A stretch of 26,184 nt of DNA, taken from the NCBI GenBank assembly GCA_020025055.1, contig JAHHST010000007.1, positions 1 to 26,184 on the forward strand, read 5' to 3'. Positions 8,634 through 15,107 of the stretch are shown here, one piece after another (within the stretch, counting starts at the first letter, position 1; every line of letters starts with the position of its first letter). Both the position numbers and the translations under genes were made by a program. Under the pieces are notes generated by a model that was not told the origin of the DNA, did not search any database, and saw only the letters and a program-made list of their open reading frames with translations. Source of the DNA: Longicatena sp. Its GTDB lineage: Bacteria > Bacillota_I > Bacilli_A > Erysipelotrichales > Erysipelotrichaceae.

Positions 8634-9173
8634 ATGGAATTAAAAGGATCAAAAACTGAACAAAATTTAATGGCAGCATTTGCTGGAGAAAGTCAAGCAC
8701 GTAATAAATATACATATTTTGCTGAAATGGCACGTCAAGAAGGTATGGAACAAATCGCTGATATTTTTGAAGAAACAGCACGTAACGAACAAGAACATGC
8801 AAAATTATGGTTCAAAGCATTAAACGGAGATAAAATTCCAACAACTGTAGAAAACTTAGCAGCAGCAGCTGAAGGAGAAAACTACGAATGGACTGATATG
8901 TACAAAGGATTCGCAGAAACTGCAAAAGAAGAAGGATTCCAAAAAATTGCATTCCAAATGGAACAAGTTGCAAAAATTGAAAAACACCATGAAGAAAGAT
9001 ATTTAAAATTATTAGAAAATGTTAAAAATGGTAAAGTTTTCGAAAAAGAAGAACCAACAGTATGGGTATGCGATATTTGTGGATACCGTTATGAAGGTGT
9101 AGCTGCACCTAAAGCATGTCCAGTATGTGGATATTCTGGAGCTCACTTTGCTGAAGAAGCTAAAAACTTTTAA
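8634..9173 (+). CDS. rbr: rubrerythrin
   Basis: A 179-residue non-haem di-iron peroxidase of anaerobes that reduces hydrogen peroxide. The N-terminal ferritin-like four-helix bundle has Glu19 (AGESQAR) and the NEQEH motif (Glu52, His55), and a second set in AKIEKHHEER. The C-terminal rubredoxin-like domain has two metal-binding pairs, CDIC and CPVC. The start is ATG 8634; an ATG at 8619 overlaps the strong GGAGG ribosome site (8621-8625) and is rejected. It is cotranscribed with perR and ends in a strong terminator. A PerR-rubrerythrin pair is a known arrangement for oxygen-stress defence in anaerobic Bacillota. Confidence 0.96.
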   Translation: MELKGSKTEQNLMAAFAGESQARNKYTYFAEMARQEGMEQIADIFEETARNEQEHAKLWFKALNGDKIPTTVENLAAAAEGENYEWTDMYKGFAETAKEEGFQKIAFQMEQVAKIEKHHEERYLKLLENVKNGKVFEKEEPTVWVCDICGYRYEGVAAPKACPVCGYSGAHFAEEAKNF

Positions 9174-9196
9174 TTATAATTAAGCTATATAATATG

Positions 9197-9233
9197 AAAG
9201 GATACGTATTCATTGAATATGTATCCTTTTTTT
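9197..9233 (+). terminator. rho-independent terminator of perR-rbr
   Basis: GGATAC at 9200-9205 pairs with GTATCC at 9221-9226. The stem extends inward through a G-U pair and five more pairs to a three-base loop (9212-9214), and is followed by seven T residues (9227-9233). Confidence 0.92.
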
Positions 9234-9237
9234 GCAT

Positions 9238-9334
9238 AAAAAAAGAGTTGGTGCTATCTATTCTAACTTGGGGGAAGAATCATTAATTTACTATATGGGT
9301 GGGGGAAGAAGTAAATTAATGCGATAGCATCAAC
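9238..9334 (-). ncRNA. candidate small regulatory RNA with twin CU-rich loops
   Basis: Read on the minus strand, a transcript of about 97 nt would start at 9334 and end in seven U residues (9244-9238). It folds as a three-way junction. The closing stem is GUUGAUGCUAUC (9334-9323) with GAUAGCACCAAC (9258-9247), with one mismatch. Arm A is a perfect 11-bp stem (9320-9310 with 9292-9282) with a loop containing UCUUCCCCCACCC. Arm B is a 5-bp stem (9280-9276 with 9264-9260) with loop UCCCCCAAGUU. The 11-mer UUCUUCCCCCA occurs twice, at 9310-9300 and 9279-9269. The C-rich loops could pair with G-rich Shine-Dalgarno sites, as known for Gram-positive sRNAs such as RoxS/RsaE and FsrA. It is none of these by sequence as I recall them. 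No coding frame explains the region. Confidence 0.68.
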
Positions 9335-9340
9335 ATGTAT

Positions 9341-9369
9341 AATATAACGTATTTGATGATATAAATCAA
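9341..9369 (-). promoter_or_regulatory. promoter of the candidate sRNA
   Basis: On the minus strand TTGATT (9369-9364), a 17-bp spacer and TATATT (9346-9341). The expected start, about seven bases on, is 9334, the first base of the closing stem of the candidate RNA. Confidence 0.6.
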
Positions 9370-9457
9370 TAAGTTTTCATAGATTTCAATATAAGAAATA
9401 GGATATAATTATTTATAGTTAATTTTCGTATTTAAATGAAATAAGTAATAAATCGAC

Positions 9458-9485
9458 TTGTATTTACAAGAGAAATTAGTATAAT
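9458..9485 (+). promoter_or_regulatory. promoter of the DUF2974 hydrolase gene
   Basis: TTGTAT (9458-9463), a 16-bp spacer and a perfect TATAAT (9480-9485), 30 bp before the start codon. Confidence 0.6.
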
Positions 9486-9515
9486 AAAGAAATCATCAAA
9501 GGATGTGAGTGTAGG

Positions 9516-10808
9516 ATGGATGAAGAATTATTTTTTGATTTATCACTGTTATCTTATTTTAATTGTTATCGTGTAGGTAGTAGTGTTCATGAGTTTATTA
9601 ATGATATTTTAAATGATGAAAAATTGTATCATGATTATGAATCCTTGGATTATTTTTTAATGAATTTAGAATTAGTAAAGACAATGAATCAAGAAAAATA
9701 TAAAGATATTTATATACGTGACTATGTTGATGATAATGTAGAAAGTGGTGTTGTTTACTATGTATTTGAAACGAAGGAACAATTAATTTTTGCTTTTCGT
9801 GGAAGCGAGCCACTAGATGATATTGATCATACTACAGCATGGCAAGATTGGTCAGATAATTTTCGAATGTTTTTACCCGAACCGACATATCAACAAATCT
9901 ACACATTGCATCTAGTACAATCGATGAACATCGATAAACCATTTTCTATGACGGGACATTCAAAAGGAGGAAATCTTGCATTGTATTGTGCTTTAACAAT
10001 GCGTCAAGATTTATTAGATCAACTTCAACAAGTTGTAGCTTTTAATGCACCAGGAATAACAAAGGAAATCTTTGACTTATATAAAGAAAGAAGAGAAACT
10101 TTAGAATTTCAAAACAAACTATTAATCTTTGAAAATGAAAATGATTGTGTATCTTCCTTTTTTGAACATATAAAAGAACCGATTTATATTCAATCATCTT
10201 TAAGTTGTAATAATTTAGAGCAGTTATATCATAATCATAACTTATATGGAATGAAAGATTTTCGCAATCATGCCTATGTTACTGTAGAAAAGAAGACTGC
10301 AGTCCCGATGGCAGTTTATTATTTTGTTAATAACTTTTTTGTGAATTTAAAATCTACTCATCTACAAAATTTAGTTAAAAGAATGGATGATTATTTTGAT
10401 AGTGGATTATCTATGTTTGAATTATATCGTGTATTTATTTACCATATTAGTAAATATACAAATTTATTTGAAGATATTGATTATGAAGAAATTAAAACCA
10501 TTACTTTTCAAGATTTAATGGAAAGAAGAAAGTCTAAAATTATATTGGATAAAGTTAAACAAATACAACCTAAAGATGCAATTAAAAAGGCTGTTGATCG
10601 TGTGGTAAATAATCATGGAAATGATCTTAATATTCATGAAATCACACAGGCATTTATTAATAACTACGAGTTATTAGTAAATAAAACATCACAAAATATT
10701 CAAGAATTAATCGTCCAAAATAATGAAATGATTCGTCATGCGATTGAAGAAATTCGTCAACGCAAAAAAGGGGAAAATGAAACTGAACAAGCGGATAGCT
10801 TGAAATGA
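9516..10808 (+). CDS. DUF2974 / Mbeg1-like alpha/beta-hydrolase
   Basis: A 430-residue soluble protein with no signal peptide or membrane segment. The N-terminal half (about 1-270) is an alpha/beta-hydrolase fold of the DUF2974/Mbeg1-like type. FRGSEP is followed by the nucleophile elbow TGHSKGG, with candidate catalytic Ser149, then FNAPGI. The segment ENENDCVSSF may carry the acid, and a His in the following region is the likely third member. The C-terminal part (about 300-430) is helical and charged, with no recognised fold. The substrate is unknown; lipase or esterase activity is inferred only from the fold. AAAGGATG (9498-9505) serves as ribosome site for ATG 9516. The PadR gene follows 51 bp after the stop. 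Confidence 0.8.
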   Translation: MDEELFFDLSLLSYFNCYRVGSSVHEFINDILNDEKLYHDYESLDYFLMNLELVKTMNQEKYKDIYIRDYVDDNVESGVVYYVFETKEQLIFAFRGSEPLDDIDHTTAWQDWSDNFRMFLPEPTYQQIYTLHLVQSMNIDKPFSMTGHSKGGNLALYCALTMRQDLLDQLQQVVAFNAPGITKEIFDLYKERRETLEFQNKLLIFENENDCVSSFFEHIKEPIYIQSSLSCNNLEQLYHNHNLYGMKDFRNHAYVTVEKKTAVPMAVYYFVNNFFVNLKSTHLQNLVKRMDDYFDSGLSMFELYRVFIYHISKYTNLFEDIDYEEIKTITFQDLMERRKSKIILDKVKQIQPKDAIKKAVDRVVNNHGNDLNIHEITQAFINNYELLVNKTSQNIQELIVQNNEMIRHAIEEIRQRKKGENETEQADSLK

Positions 10809-10859
10809 TTATGAAATTATAGTATTCTAATAGTGGAATATAGAGAAAGAAGGAATTTT

Positions 10860-11414
10860 ATGCCTTTAAAGCATGCAATTTTAGGATTATTAAATTATGC
10901 AGATATGACAGGATACGATATTGATCGTTATTTTAAGTCAAGTATTGCATTTTTTTGGCATGTACAGACATCACAAGTATATAAAGAATTAAATACATTA
11001 ACAGCTAAAAATTGGCTAGAATCTGATATTGTATATCAAAGTGATAAACCAAATAAAAAAGTATTTCATATTACCGAAGAAGGTAAAATTGAACTGCATC
11101 GTTGGTTAGAAGATGCAGATTTAACGGAAATTATGAAATACAAAAATCCGTTGTTAGTAAAAATATTCTTTTCTAGTGAAGTCAGTGTAGACCAAACGAT
11201 GCGATTACTTAATAAGTACATTGAAGAGTGTACACAAATTATTGAAAAGATGAATGTAGATTTAAATAAAATACCAGATTTTGAAGCAAAAATTCATAAA
11301 GAAGATGAGTCGTTTTATTGGAGTATGACAATGACGTATGGATTTATGTATTATCAAAATGAAATCAAATGGGCAAACTGGTGTATTGATAAGTTAAAAG
11401 ATAAGATTGAATAA
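10860..11414 (+). CDS. PadR-family transcriptional regulator
   Basis: A 184-residue cytoplasmic DNA-binding protein. Residues 1 to about 75 form the PadR winged helix (LKHAILGLLNYADMTGYDI, QVYKELNTL, KVFHITEEGK). The C-terminal part (about 85-180) is the helical Vir_act_alpha_C-type dimerisation domain, rich in charged helices and ending in WANWCIDKLKD. The start is ATG 10860, preceded by AAAGAAGGA at good spacing; a GTG 27 bases upstream lacks a ribosome site and would add residues unlike the family N-terminus. PadR proteins usually repress a nearby transporter or detoxification gene, but none is adjacent, so its target is unknown. It may be cotranscribed with the hydrolase upstream. No terminator is visible after it. 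Confidence 0.9.
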   Translation: MPLKHAILGLLNYADMTGYDIDRYFKSSIAFFWHVQTSQVYKELNTLTAKNWLESDIVYQSDKPNKKVFHITEEGKIELHRWLEDADLTEIMKYKNPLLVKIFFSSEVSVDQTMRLLNKYIEECTQIIEKMNVDLNKIPDFEAKIHKEDESFYWSMTMTYGFMYYQNEIKWANWCIDKLKDKIE

Positions 11415-11432
11415 TTACTAATTTACCAATTT

Positions 11433-11460
11433 TTGACACCTTTATAAATAGTGATATAAT
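11433..11460 (+). promoter_or_regulatory. strong promoter of the small-protein/luxS operon
   Basis: A consensus TTGACA (11433-11438), a 16-bp spacer and a consensus TATAAT (11455-11460), about 33 bp before the start of the small protein. Confidence 0.85.
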
Positions 11461-11492
11461 ACTCTATAAAAGATGAGTAAGGGGTGTTAATG

Positions 11493-11792
11493 ATGGAACA
11501 TAATAAATGGACAAAACAGCAATATATCGATGTACTTCAAGAAAAAAAGGTAGAAGCACACAATAAACAATGGTTATATATCGAAGTAAATGCGAAGGAA
11601 TTACTAGAAGAGTATGAACCAGGTGTACGCAATACCAATACATGCTGTAAAGCTATGTTAGATAGTATGTTAGAAGGAGATCGATTTATTGTAGAACCTA
11701 AAAACAGAAGTAAATGTGCAGGGACATTAACAATTCGCTACTATGTAGATAATTTAAGTCCAGAACGTCGCAAATATTCTGAAGTAAAATAA
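11493..11792 (+). CDS. small conserved-looking protein of unknown function
   Basis: About 99 residues, soluble and with no signal peptide. I do not recognise a named family. The N-terminal third is helical and charged (NKWTKQQYIDVLQEKK). The middle has a Cys pair (TNTCCKAMLDSMLEGD) and the end is beta-like and basic (SKCAGTLTIRYYVDNL). The composition could suit a small nucleic-acid-binding or adaptor protein, but that is speculation. The ribosome site AAGGGGTG (11479-11486) fits ATG 11493 best; ATG 11490 directly before it is also possible. It has a consensus promoter and is followed 18 bp later by luxS with no terminator between, so the two are very probably cotranscribed. Confidence 0.7.
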   Translation: MEHNKWTKQQYIDVLQEKKVEAHNKQWLYIEVNAKELLEEYEPGVRNTNTCCKAMLDSMLEGDRFIVEPKNRSKCAGTLTIRYYVDNLSPERRKYSEVK

Positions 11793-11810
11793 AGATAGTA
11801 GGAGGAAAAC

Positions 11811-12278
11811 ATGGAAAAAATAACAAGCTTTTGCATTGATCACGATATTTTAGGAAAAGGTATGTATATCTCTCGAATTGATTCTGATATTATAACTTAT
11901 GATTTACGCATGGTGATTCCTAATTGTGGAACATATTTGGATAATGATGGATTACATACATTTGAACACTTGTTTGCTACTTATGTTCGTAATACGAAAT
12001 ATAGTGATGATATAGTTTATGCAGGTCCAATGGGATGCCGTACAGGTTTTTATTTTTTAGTAAGAGACCATATGTCAAAAAAAGAAGCAATTACACTTGT
12101 TCAAGATACCATGAAATTTATCAGTGAATTTGAAGGGGAAATTCCAGGAGCACAAGAATCAAAAGAATGTGGAAATTATTTGGATCATGACTTGTCAAAA
12201 GCAAAAGCATATGCAAAAGATTATTTAGAAGTTATTAAAGATTGGACAGAAGAACAATTAGCATATCCGCAAAGATAA
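11811..12278 (+). CDS. luxS: S-ribosylhomocysteine lyase LuxS
   Basis: LuxS cleaves S-ribosylhomocysteine to homocysteine and DPD, the precursor of autoinducer-2, in the activated methyl cycle. The 155-residue protein has the metal ligands His49, His53 (HTFEH) and Cys120 (SKECGNY), the general base Glu52 and the catalytic Cys76 (GPMGCRTGFY). AGGAGG gives a strong ribosome site. It lies downstream of the small unknown protein, probably in one operon driven from 11433-11460. The nucleosidase that supplies its substrate is not in the window. A bidirectional terminator closes the gene. Confidence 0.97.
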   Translation: MEKITSFCIDHDILGKGMYISRIDSDIITYDLRMVIPNCGTYLDNDGLHTFEHLFATYVRNTKYSDDIVYAGPMGCRTGFYFLVRDHMSKKEAITLVQDTMKFISEFEGEIPGAQESKECGNYLDHDLSKAKAYAKDYLEVIKDWTEEQLAYPQR

Positions 12279-12281
12279 AGA

Positions 12282-12313
12282 AAAACCAATTGAATATTCA
12301 GTTGGTTTTTTAT
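12282..12313. terminator. bidirectional terminator between luxS and the oxidoreductase
   Basis: Stem CCAATTGAA (12287-12295) with TTCAGTTGG (12298-12306), flanked by a run of A on the left and T on the right, so it can terminate transcripts from both sides. Its right edge overlaps the stop codon of the convergent gene. Confidence 0.88.
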
Positions 12314-13287
12314 TTGTCTGCATCAAAGCGAATCTTAGCATCTTTTCTTAACTCTTCATATACTTCCATGACTGATTGTGAATAATCGAGTTTCTTATAA
12401 CAAGATTCAAAATCTTTTTGATCAAAAATAGCTCTAAATTCTTTTAATTCATAATATAAAGCAATTTCATTTTGTTTGATAGTCATATCTTCTTCTTTTC
12501 CATCAAAATAGAATTTCAGAGTGGAGCAATGACTAGTTTCAGAATCTACAACTGCATATCCTTTTTCTCCTTGAATTTGGGCAATACAATGACTTTTGGT
12601 ATCTTTACAACCTATGCATACTGCTTGAAATCCATTATAGTTTAAAATAGCAACACCACTTGTATCAATTCCGCGTTGAATATTTGGATAATAATGGACA
12701 TCTTTTGGTTTACCAAATAGCCCCATTACAAAATGCAAATTATAAATATTAATATCCGCTAGAGCACCTCCAGAAAATGCAGGATTAAATACATTTGGGG
12801 TTTCACCAGCTAAAAATTTATCATAGCGACTTGAATATTGGGAAAAGTTACATTGAATCATACGTAGATTCCCTAGACGATGTAAATTTTCTTTTAGTCG
12901 TAGATAGTTTGGCATGTGAGAAGTTACGATTGCTTCAAATAAAAATAAATGATGTTCTTTTGCATAATTTGATAATGTTAAAAATTCTTCTGTTGTTGAA
13001 GTAAATGGTTTTTCACAAATCACATGTTTATGATGTTTTAATACTTGATAAGCATATGTAAAGTGTAAACTATTTGGAGATGCAATATAAATAAAATCGA
13101 TATCTTCTCTAAGTAGCATTTCTTCTAAGTTTTCATAAATATCCGAAATGTTATATTTTTTTGCGAGAGGTTCTGCATGACTTTTATTTCTAGTATACAT
13201 TGCAACACATTGCATATTTTCATGTTGTGAAACAGCATTTAAAAACCAGTCTACGATAAAACCTGTTCCAATTGTAGCGATTTTCAT
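12310..13287 (-). CDS. Gfo/Idh/MocA-family NAD(P)-dependent oxidoreductase
   Basis: A 325-residue cytoplasmic dehydrogenase. The N-terminal Rossmann domain has the nucleotide loop GTGFIVDWF (residues 7-15), then ASPNSLH and the family EKP motif (residues 92-94, VICEKPFTS). The C-terminal part is the beta-sheet substrate/oligomer domain (GGALADINIYNLHFVMGLFG). The family oxidises or reduces sugars, inositols and related polyols; the substrate here cannot be named. The start at 13287 (MKIATIG) has an AAGGAGATGA ribosome site; a longer reading to 13326 runs through that site and is rejected. It stands alone, divergent from the Tim44-like gene. Confidence 0.92.
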   Translation of the reverse strand: MKIATIGTGFIVDWFLNAVSQHENMQCVAMYTRNKSHAEPLAKKYNISDIYENLEEMLLREDIDFIYIASPNSLHFTYAYQVLKHHKHVICEKPFTSTTEEFLTLSNYAKEHHLFLFEAIVTSHMPNYLRLKENLHRLGNLRMIQCNFSQYSSRYDKFLAGETPNVFNPAFSGGALADINIYNLHFVMGLFGKPKDVHYYPNIQRGIDTSGVAILNYNGFQAVCIGCKDTKSHCIAQIQGEKGYAVVDSETSHCSTLKFYFDGKEEDMTIKQNEIALYYELKEFRAIFDQKDFESCYKKLDYSQSVMEVYEELRKDAKIRFDADK

Positions 13288-13379
13288 AAAATCATCTCCT
13301 TGTGTGTTATACTTTAAATATAGCATAGATTATTGCATTTTAAAATTGTTTTAGATTTGAATAAAAGGAGAAAGGGACT

Positions 13380-14159
13380 ATGAAAATATTTAAAATAATA
13401 AGTTTATGTTTAATTATTAGTATGTTGATGTTTGTTCCTGTTTGTGCAAGAGCAGGAGGTGGAGGCTCTGGTGGGGGTTCTAGTGGAGGTGGATTTAGTT
13501 CACATTCTTCTTCACATAACAATTCTTCTAGTTCAAGAGGGAGTAGATTGTTTCAAATAGGTATATTTGCATTAATTTCAAGTGGAGCGTATGTTGGATT
13601 TCGTATAAAAGTATGTAAGAAAAAAAATGCAAGTATGAAGATATTAAAACAAATCGATGATAGCGATTCAATATGGGATAAAAAACAATTATTTACAAGA
13701 GTATCGGATGTATATTATACGGTTCAACAAGCTTGGATGCAAAAAGATTTAGATACTCTAAAAGATTATTTAAGTGATTCTTTGTATGAAAATTGGAAAA
13801 CAAAAATTGAATGGATGGATCTTCGAAATGAAAAAAATATATTAGATCGAGTAAAATTAAAAAAAGCAGATATTGTAAGTGTATATGATGCGAAAAATGA
13901 TGATCATGATATGATATGGGTTTGTATAGAAGGTTCTATGATTGATTATACTTTGAAATTAGATACAAATGAAATTAAACAAGGAAGTAAAAAAAATCAA
14001 ACATTTATTGAATATTGGAAATTTATTCGTAAAGAAAATAAGTTTTATCTAGATGAGATAAGACAAAAAGATGAAATGGATATCGATAATTTTATTAATT
14101 TAAGCGAGGAAATTGATAATGAAAACGTTGGAAGTAGTTTGTGGAATATTAAAAAATAA
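13380..14159 (+). CDS. Tim44-like domain membrane protein
   Basis: A 259-residue exported protein. Residues 1 to about 25 form a signal peptide or first membrane helix ending CARA. A Gly-rich then Ser/His-rich low-complexity linker follows (about 26-57), then a membrane helix (about 58-76, FQIGIFALISSGAYVGFRI). The soluble domain (about 90-235) resembles the bacterial Tim44-like fold: QLFTRVSDVYYTVQQAWMQKDLDTLKDYLSD, a central strand region and FIEYWKFIRKENKFYLDEI. This layout (signal, Gly/Ser linker, helix, Tim44-like domain) is common in Bacillota, but the function is unknown. The C-terminal coding region overlaps the start of the Nudix gene by 41 bases, so the two are translationally linked. 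The start is ATG 13380 after AAAAGGAGAAAGGG. Confidence 0.8.
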   Translation: MKIFKIISLCLIISMLMFVPVCARAGGGGSGGGSSGGGFSSHSSSHNNSSSSRGSRLFQIGIFALISSGAYVGFRIKVCKKKNASMKILKQIDDSDSIWDKKQLFTRVSDVYYTVQQAWMQKDLDTLKDYLSDSLYENWKTKIEWMDLRNEKNILDRVKLKKADIVSVYDAKNDDHDMIWVCIEGSMIDYTLKLDTNEIKQGSKKNQTFIEYWKFIRKENKFYLDEIRQKDEMDIDNFINLSEEIDNENVGSSLWNIKK

Positions 14160-14520
14160 GGATGGATATTTAATTGCGAAAAGAGGAAATGGAGTTCATG
14201 AAAATATATGGGAATTTCCTGGTGGAAAAGTGGAATGTAATGAAACTAGGGAAGATGCAATTGTTCGTGAATTAAAAGAGGAATTAAATTTAAATTGTGA
14301 AGTAATGGAGTATTTAACAAGTGTAAATGATCAACGAGAAGATGTGTTGATTCATGTACATGCATATTTATGTGAAGAAGTTTGTGGAACATTAAATCTA
14401 CAAGTACATTCAAACGCAAAAAGAGTATCAATTAATGATTTGTATATGTATGAATTTGAACCTTCTGATATTGCAATTTTAAATGCTTTAAAACAGCATG
14501 AATTAGAAAATAAAAAATAA
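14119..14520 (+). CDS. Nudix (MutT-like) NTP pyrophosphohydrolase
   Basis: A 133-residue cytoplasmic hydrolase. The Nudix box runs from Gly36 to Leu58, with Glu42, Arg50-Glu51-Leu52 and Glu54-Glu55 in the expected positions; the usual Gly near its end is Asn57. N-terminal KNKDGYLIAKRG and WEFPGGKVE are typical of MutT-type enzymes that clean oxidised nucleotides such as 8-oxo-dGTP. That substrate is inferred. The start is ATG 14119, with GAGGAAAT (14106-14113) as ribosome site inside the preceding reading frame; a TTG six bases upstream is unlikely. The gene overlaps the Tim44-like gene by 41 bases in a different frame. No clear terminator follows. Confidence 0.92.
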   Translation: MKTLEVVCGILKNKDGYLIAKRGNGVHENIWEFPGGKVECNETREDAIVRELKEELNLNCEVMEYLTSVNDQREDVLIHVHAYLCEEVCGTLNLQVHSNAKRVSINDLYMYEFEPSDIAILNALKQHELENKK

Positions 14521-14573
14521 GATAATAGAGATATGTAAAACTTAATTTTTATAATGAATTCACTATTTTTATA

Positions 14574-14582
14574 TGATACAAT
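14574..14582 (+). promoter_or_regulatory. extended -10 promoter of the PTS EIIA gene
   Basis: TGATACAAT (TGN plus TACAAT), 32 bp before the start codon. No good -35 box is seen at the usual distance. Confidence 0.5.
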
Positions 14583-14614
14583 ATAAAAAGACAATAGAAT
14601 AGGGGATGAATCGA

Positions 14615-14941
14615 ATGCAACATTCAGATATGGATCTTTTAGAATTAATTTCTTCGGTAGGACAGGCAAGAAGCTTTTATATAGAAGCGATTCAGGAAGC
14701 AAAGAGTAAAAATTATGAAAAATGCAACGAATTAGTACGAAAAGGGAATGAAATGTATGCAAAAGGGCATCGTATTCATCAATATATGGTGCAAGAAGAA
14801 GCAGGAGGAAATAGTATTCCGGTAAGTATTCTTTTAACACATGCACAAGATCAATTAATGAGTGCAGAGAGCTTTAAAATACTTTGTGATGAGTTTATTG
14901 ATTTATACAGAAGAATGGATGAAATTGAATCAAGAGGGTAA
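14615..14941 (+). CDS. PTS lactose/cellobiose-type EIIA component
   Basis: A 108-residue cytoplasmic phosphocarrier. It is all-helical, with the phosphorylated His76 in the motif ILLTHAQDQLM, characteristic of the Lac/chitobiose EIIA family that passes phosphate from HPr to EIIB. The start is ATG 14615: the ribosome site AGGGGATGA would overlap the alternative ATG at 14606. No EIIB, EIIC, phospho-glycosidase or antiterminator gene lies next to it, and it has its own terminator, so this is an orphan subunit. It may serve PTS permeases encoded elsewhere, or act as a regulator. Family assignment is firm; the sugar is unknown. Confidence 0.93.
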   Translation: MQHSDMDLLELISSVGQARSFYIEAIQEAKSKNYEKCNELVRKGNEMYAKGHRIHQYMVQEEAGGNSIPVSILLTHAQDQLMSAESFKILCDEFIDLYRRMDEIESRG

Positions 14942-14962
14942 GACAAAACGTCTTACTTTTTT
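14938..14962 (+). terminator. terminator of the PTS EIIA gene
   Basis: A 7-bp stem (GTAAGAC at 14938-14944 with GTCTTAC at 14950-14956) overlapping the stop codon, with loop AAAAC and six T residues. Confidence 0.88.
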
Positions 14963-15006
14963 ATATAGGTAAGATAAAAATGGAAATGAAATACATAGAA
15001 TTAATG

Positions 15007-15035
15007 TTAAGTATTAAAATAAATTGTGCTATAAT
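15007..15035 (+). promoter_or_regulatory. promoter of the ftsX-M23-ftsE-ftsX operon
   Basis: TTAAGT (15007-15012), a 17-bp spacer and TATAAT (15030-15035) with an extended TGC element just before it. The leader to the first gene is about 65 nt. Confidence 0.65.
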
Positions 15036-15107
15036 TATTGCCTAGGGATAGAAAAATATAAAACGTAAAAGTTTTATTCTTTAATATATGAAAGGTAGAG
15101 GTTAATT

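Noticed and set aside
9247..9334. A plus-strand structured RNA or CsrA-type sponge, from the GGA motifs in the loops
   Set aside because: There is no plus-strand promoter between the rbr terminator and the structure and no T-run after it, while the minus strand has both. The strand is still flagged for testing.
14352..14846. A 164-codon minus-strand open frame across the Nudix and EIIA genes
   Set aside because: It runs antisense through two clear plus-strand genes with intact catalytic motifs, lacks a ribosome site, and has a hydrophobic, low-complexity translation typical of a shadow frame.
15058..15077. Hairpin ATAAAAC/GTTTTAT in the ftsX leader as an attenuator
   Set aside because: Only one G-C pair in seven and no proper T-run; it is too weak to terminate.
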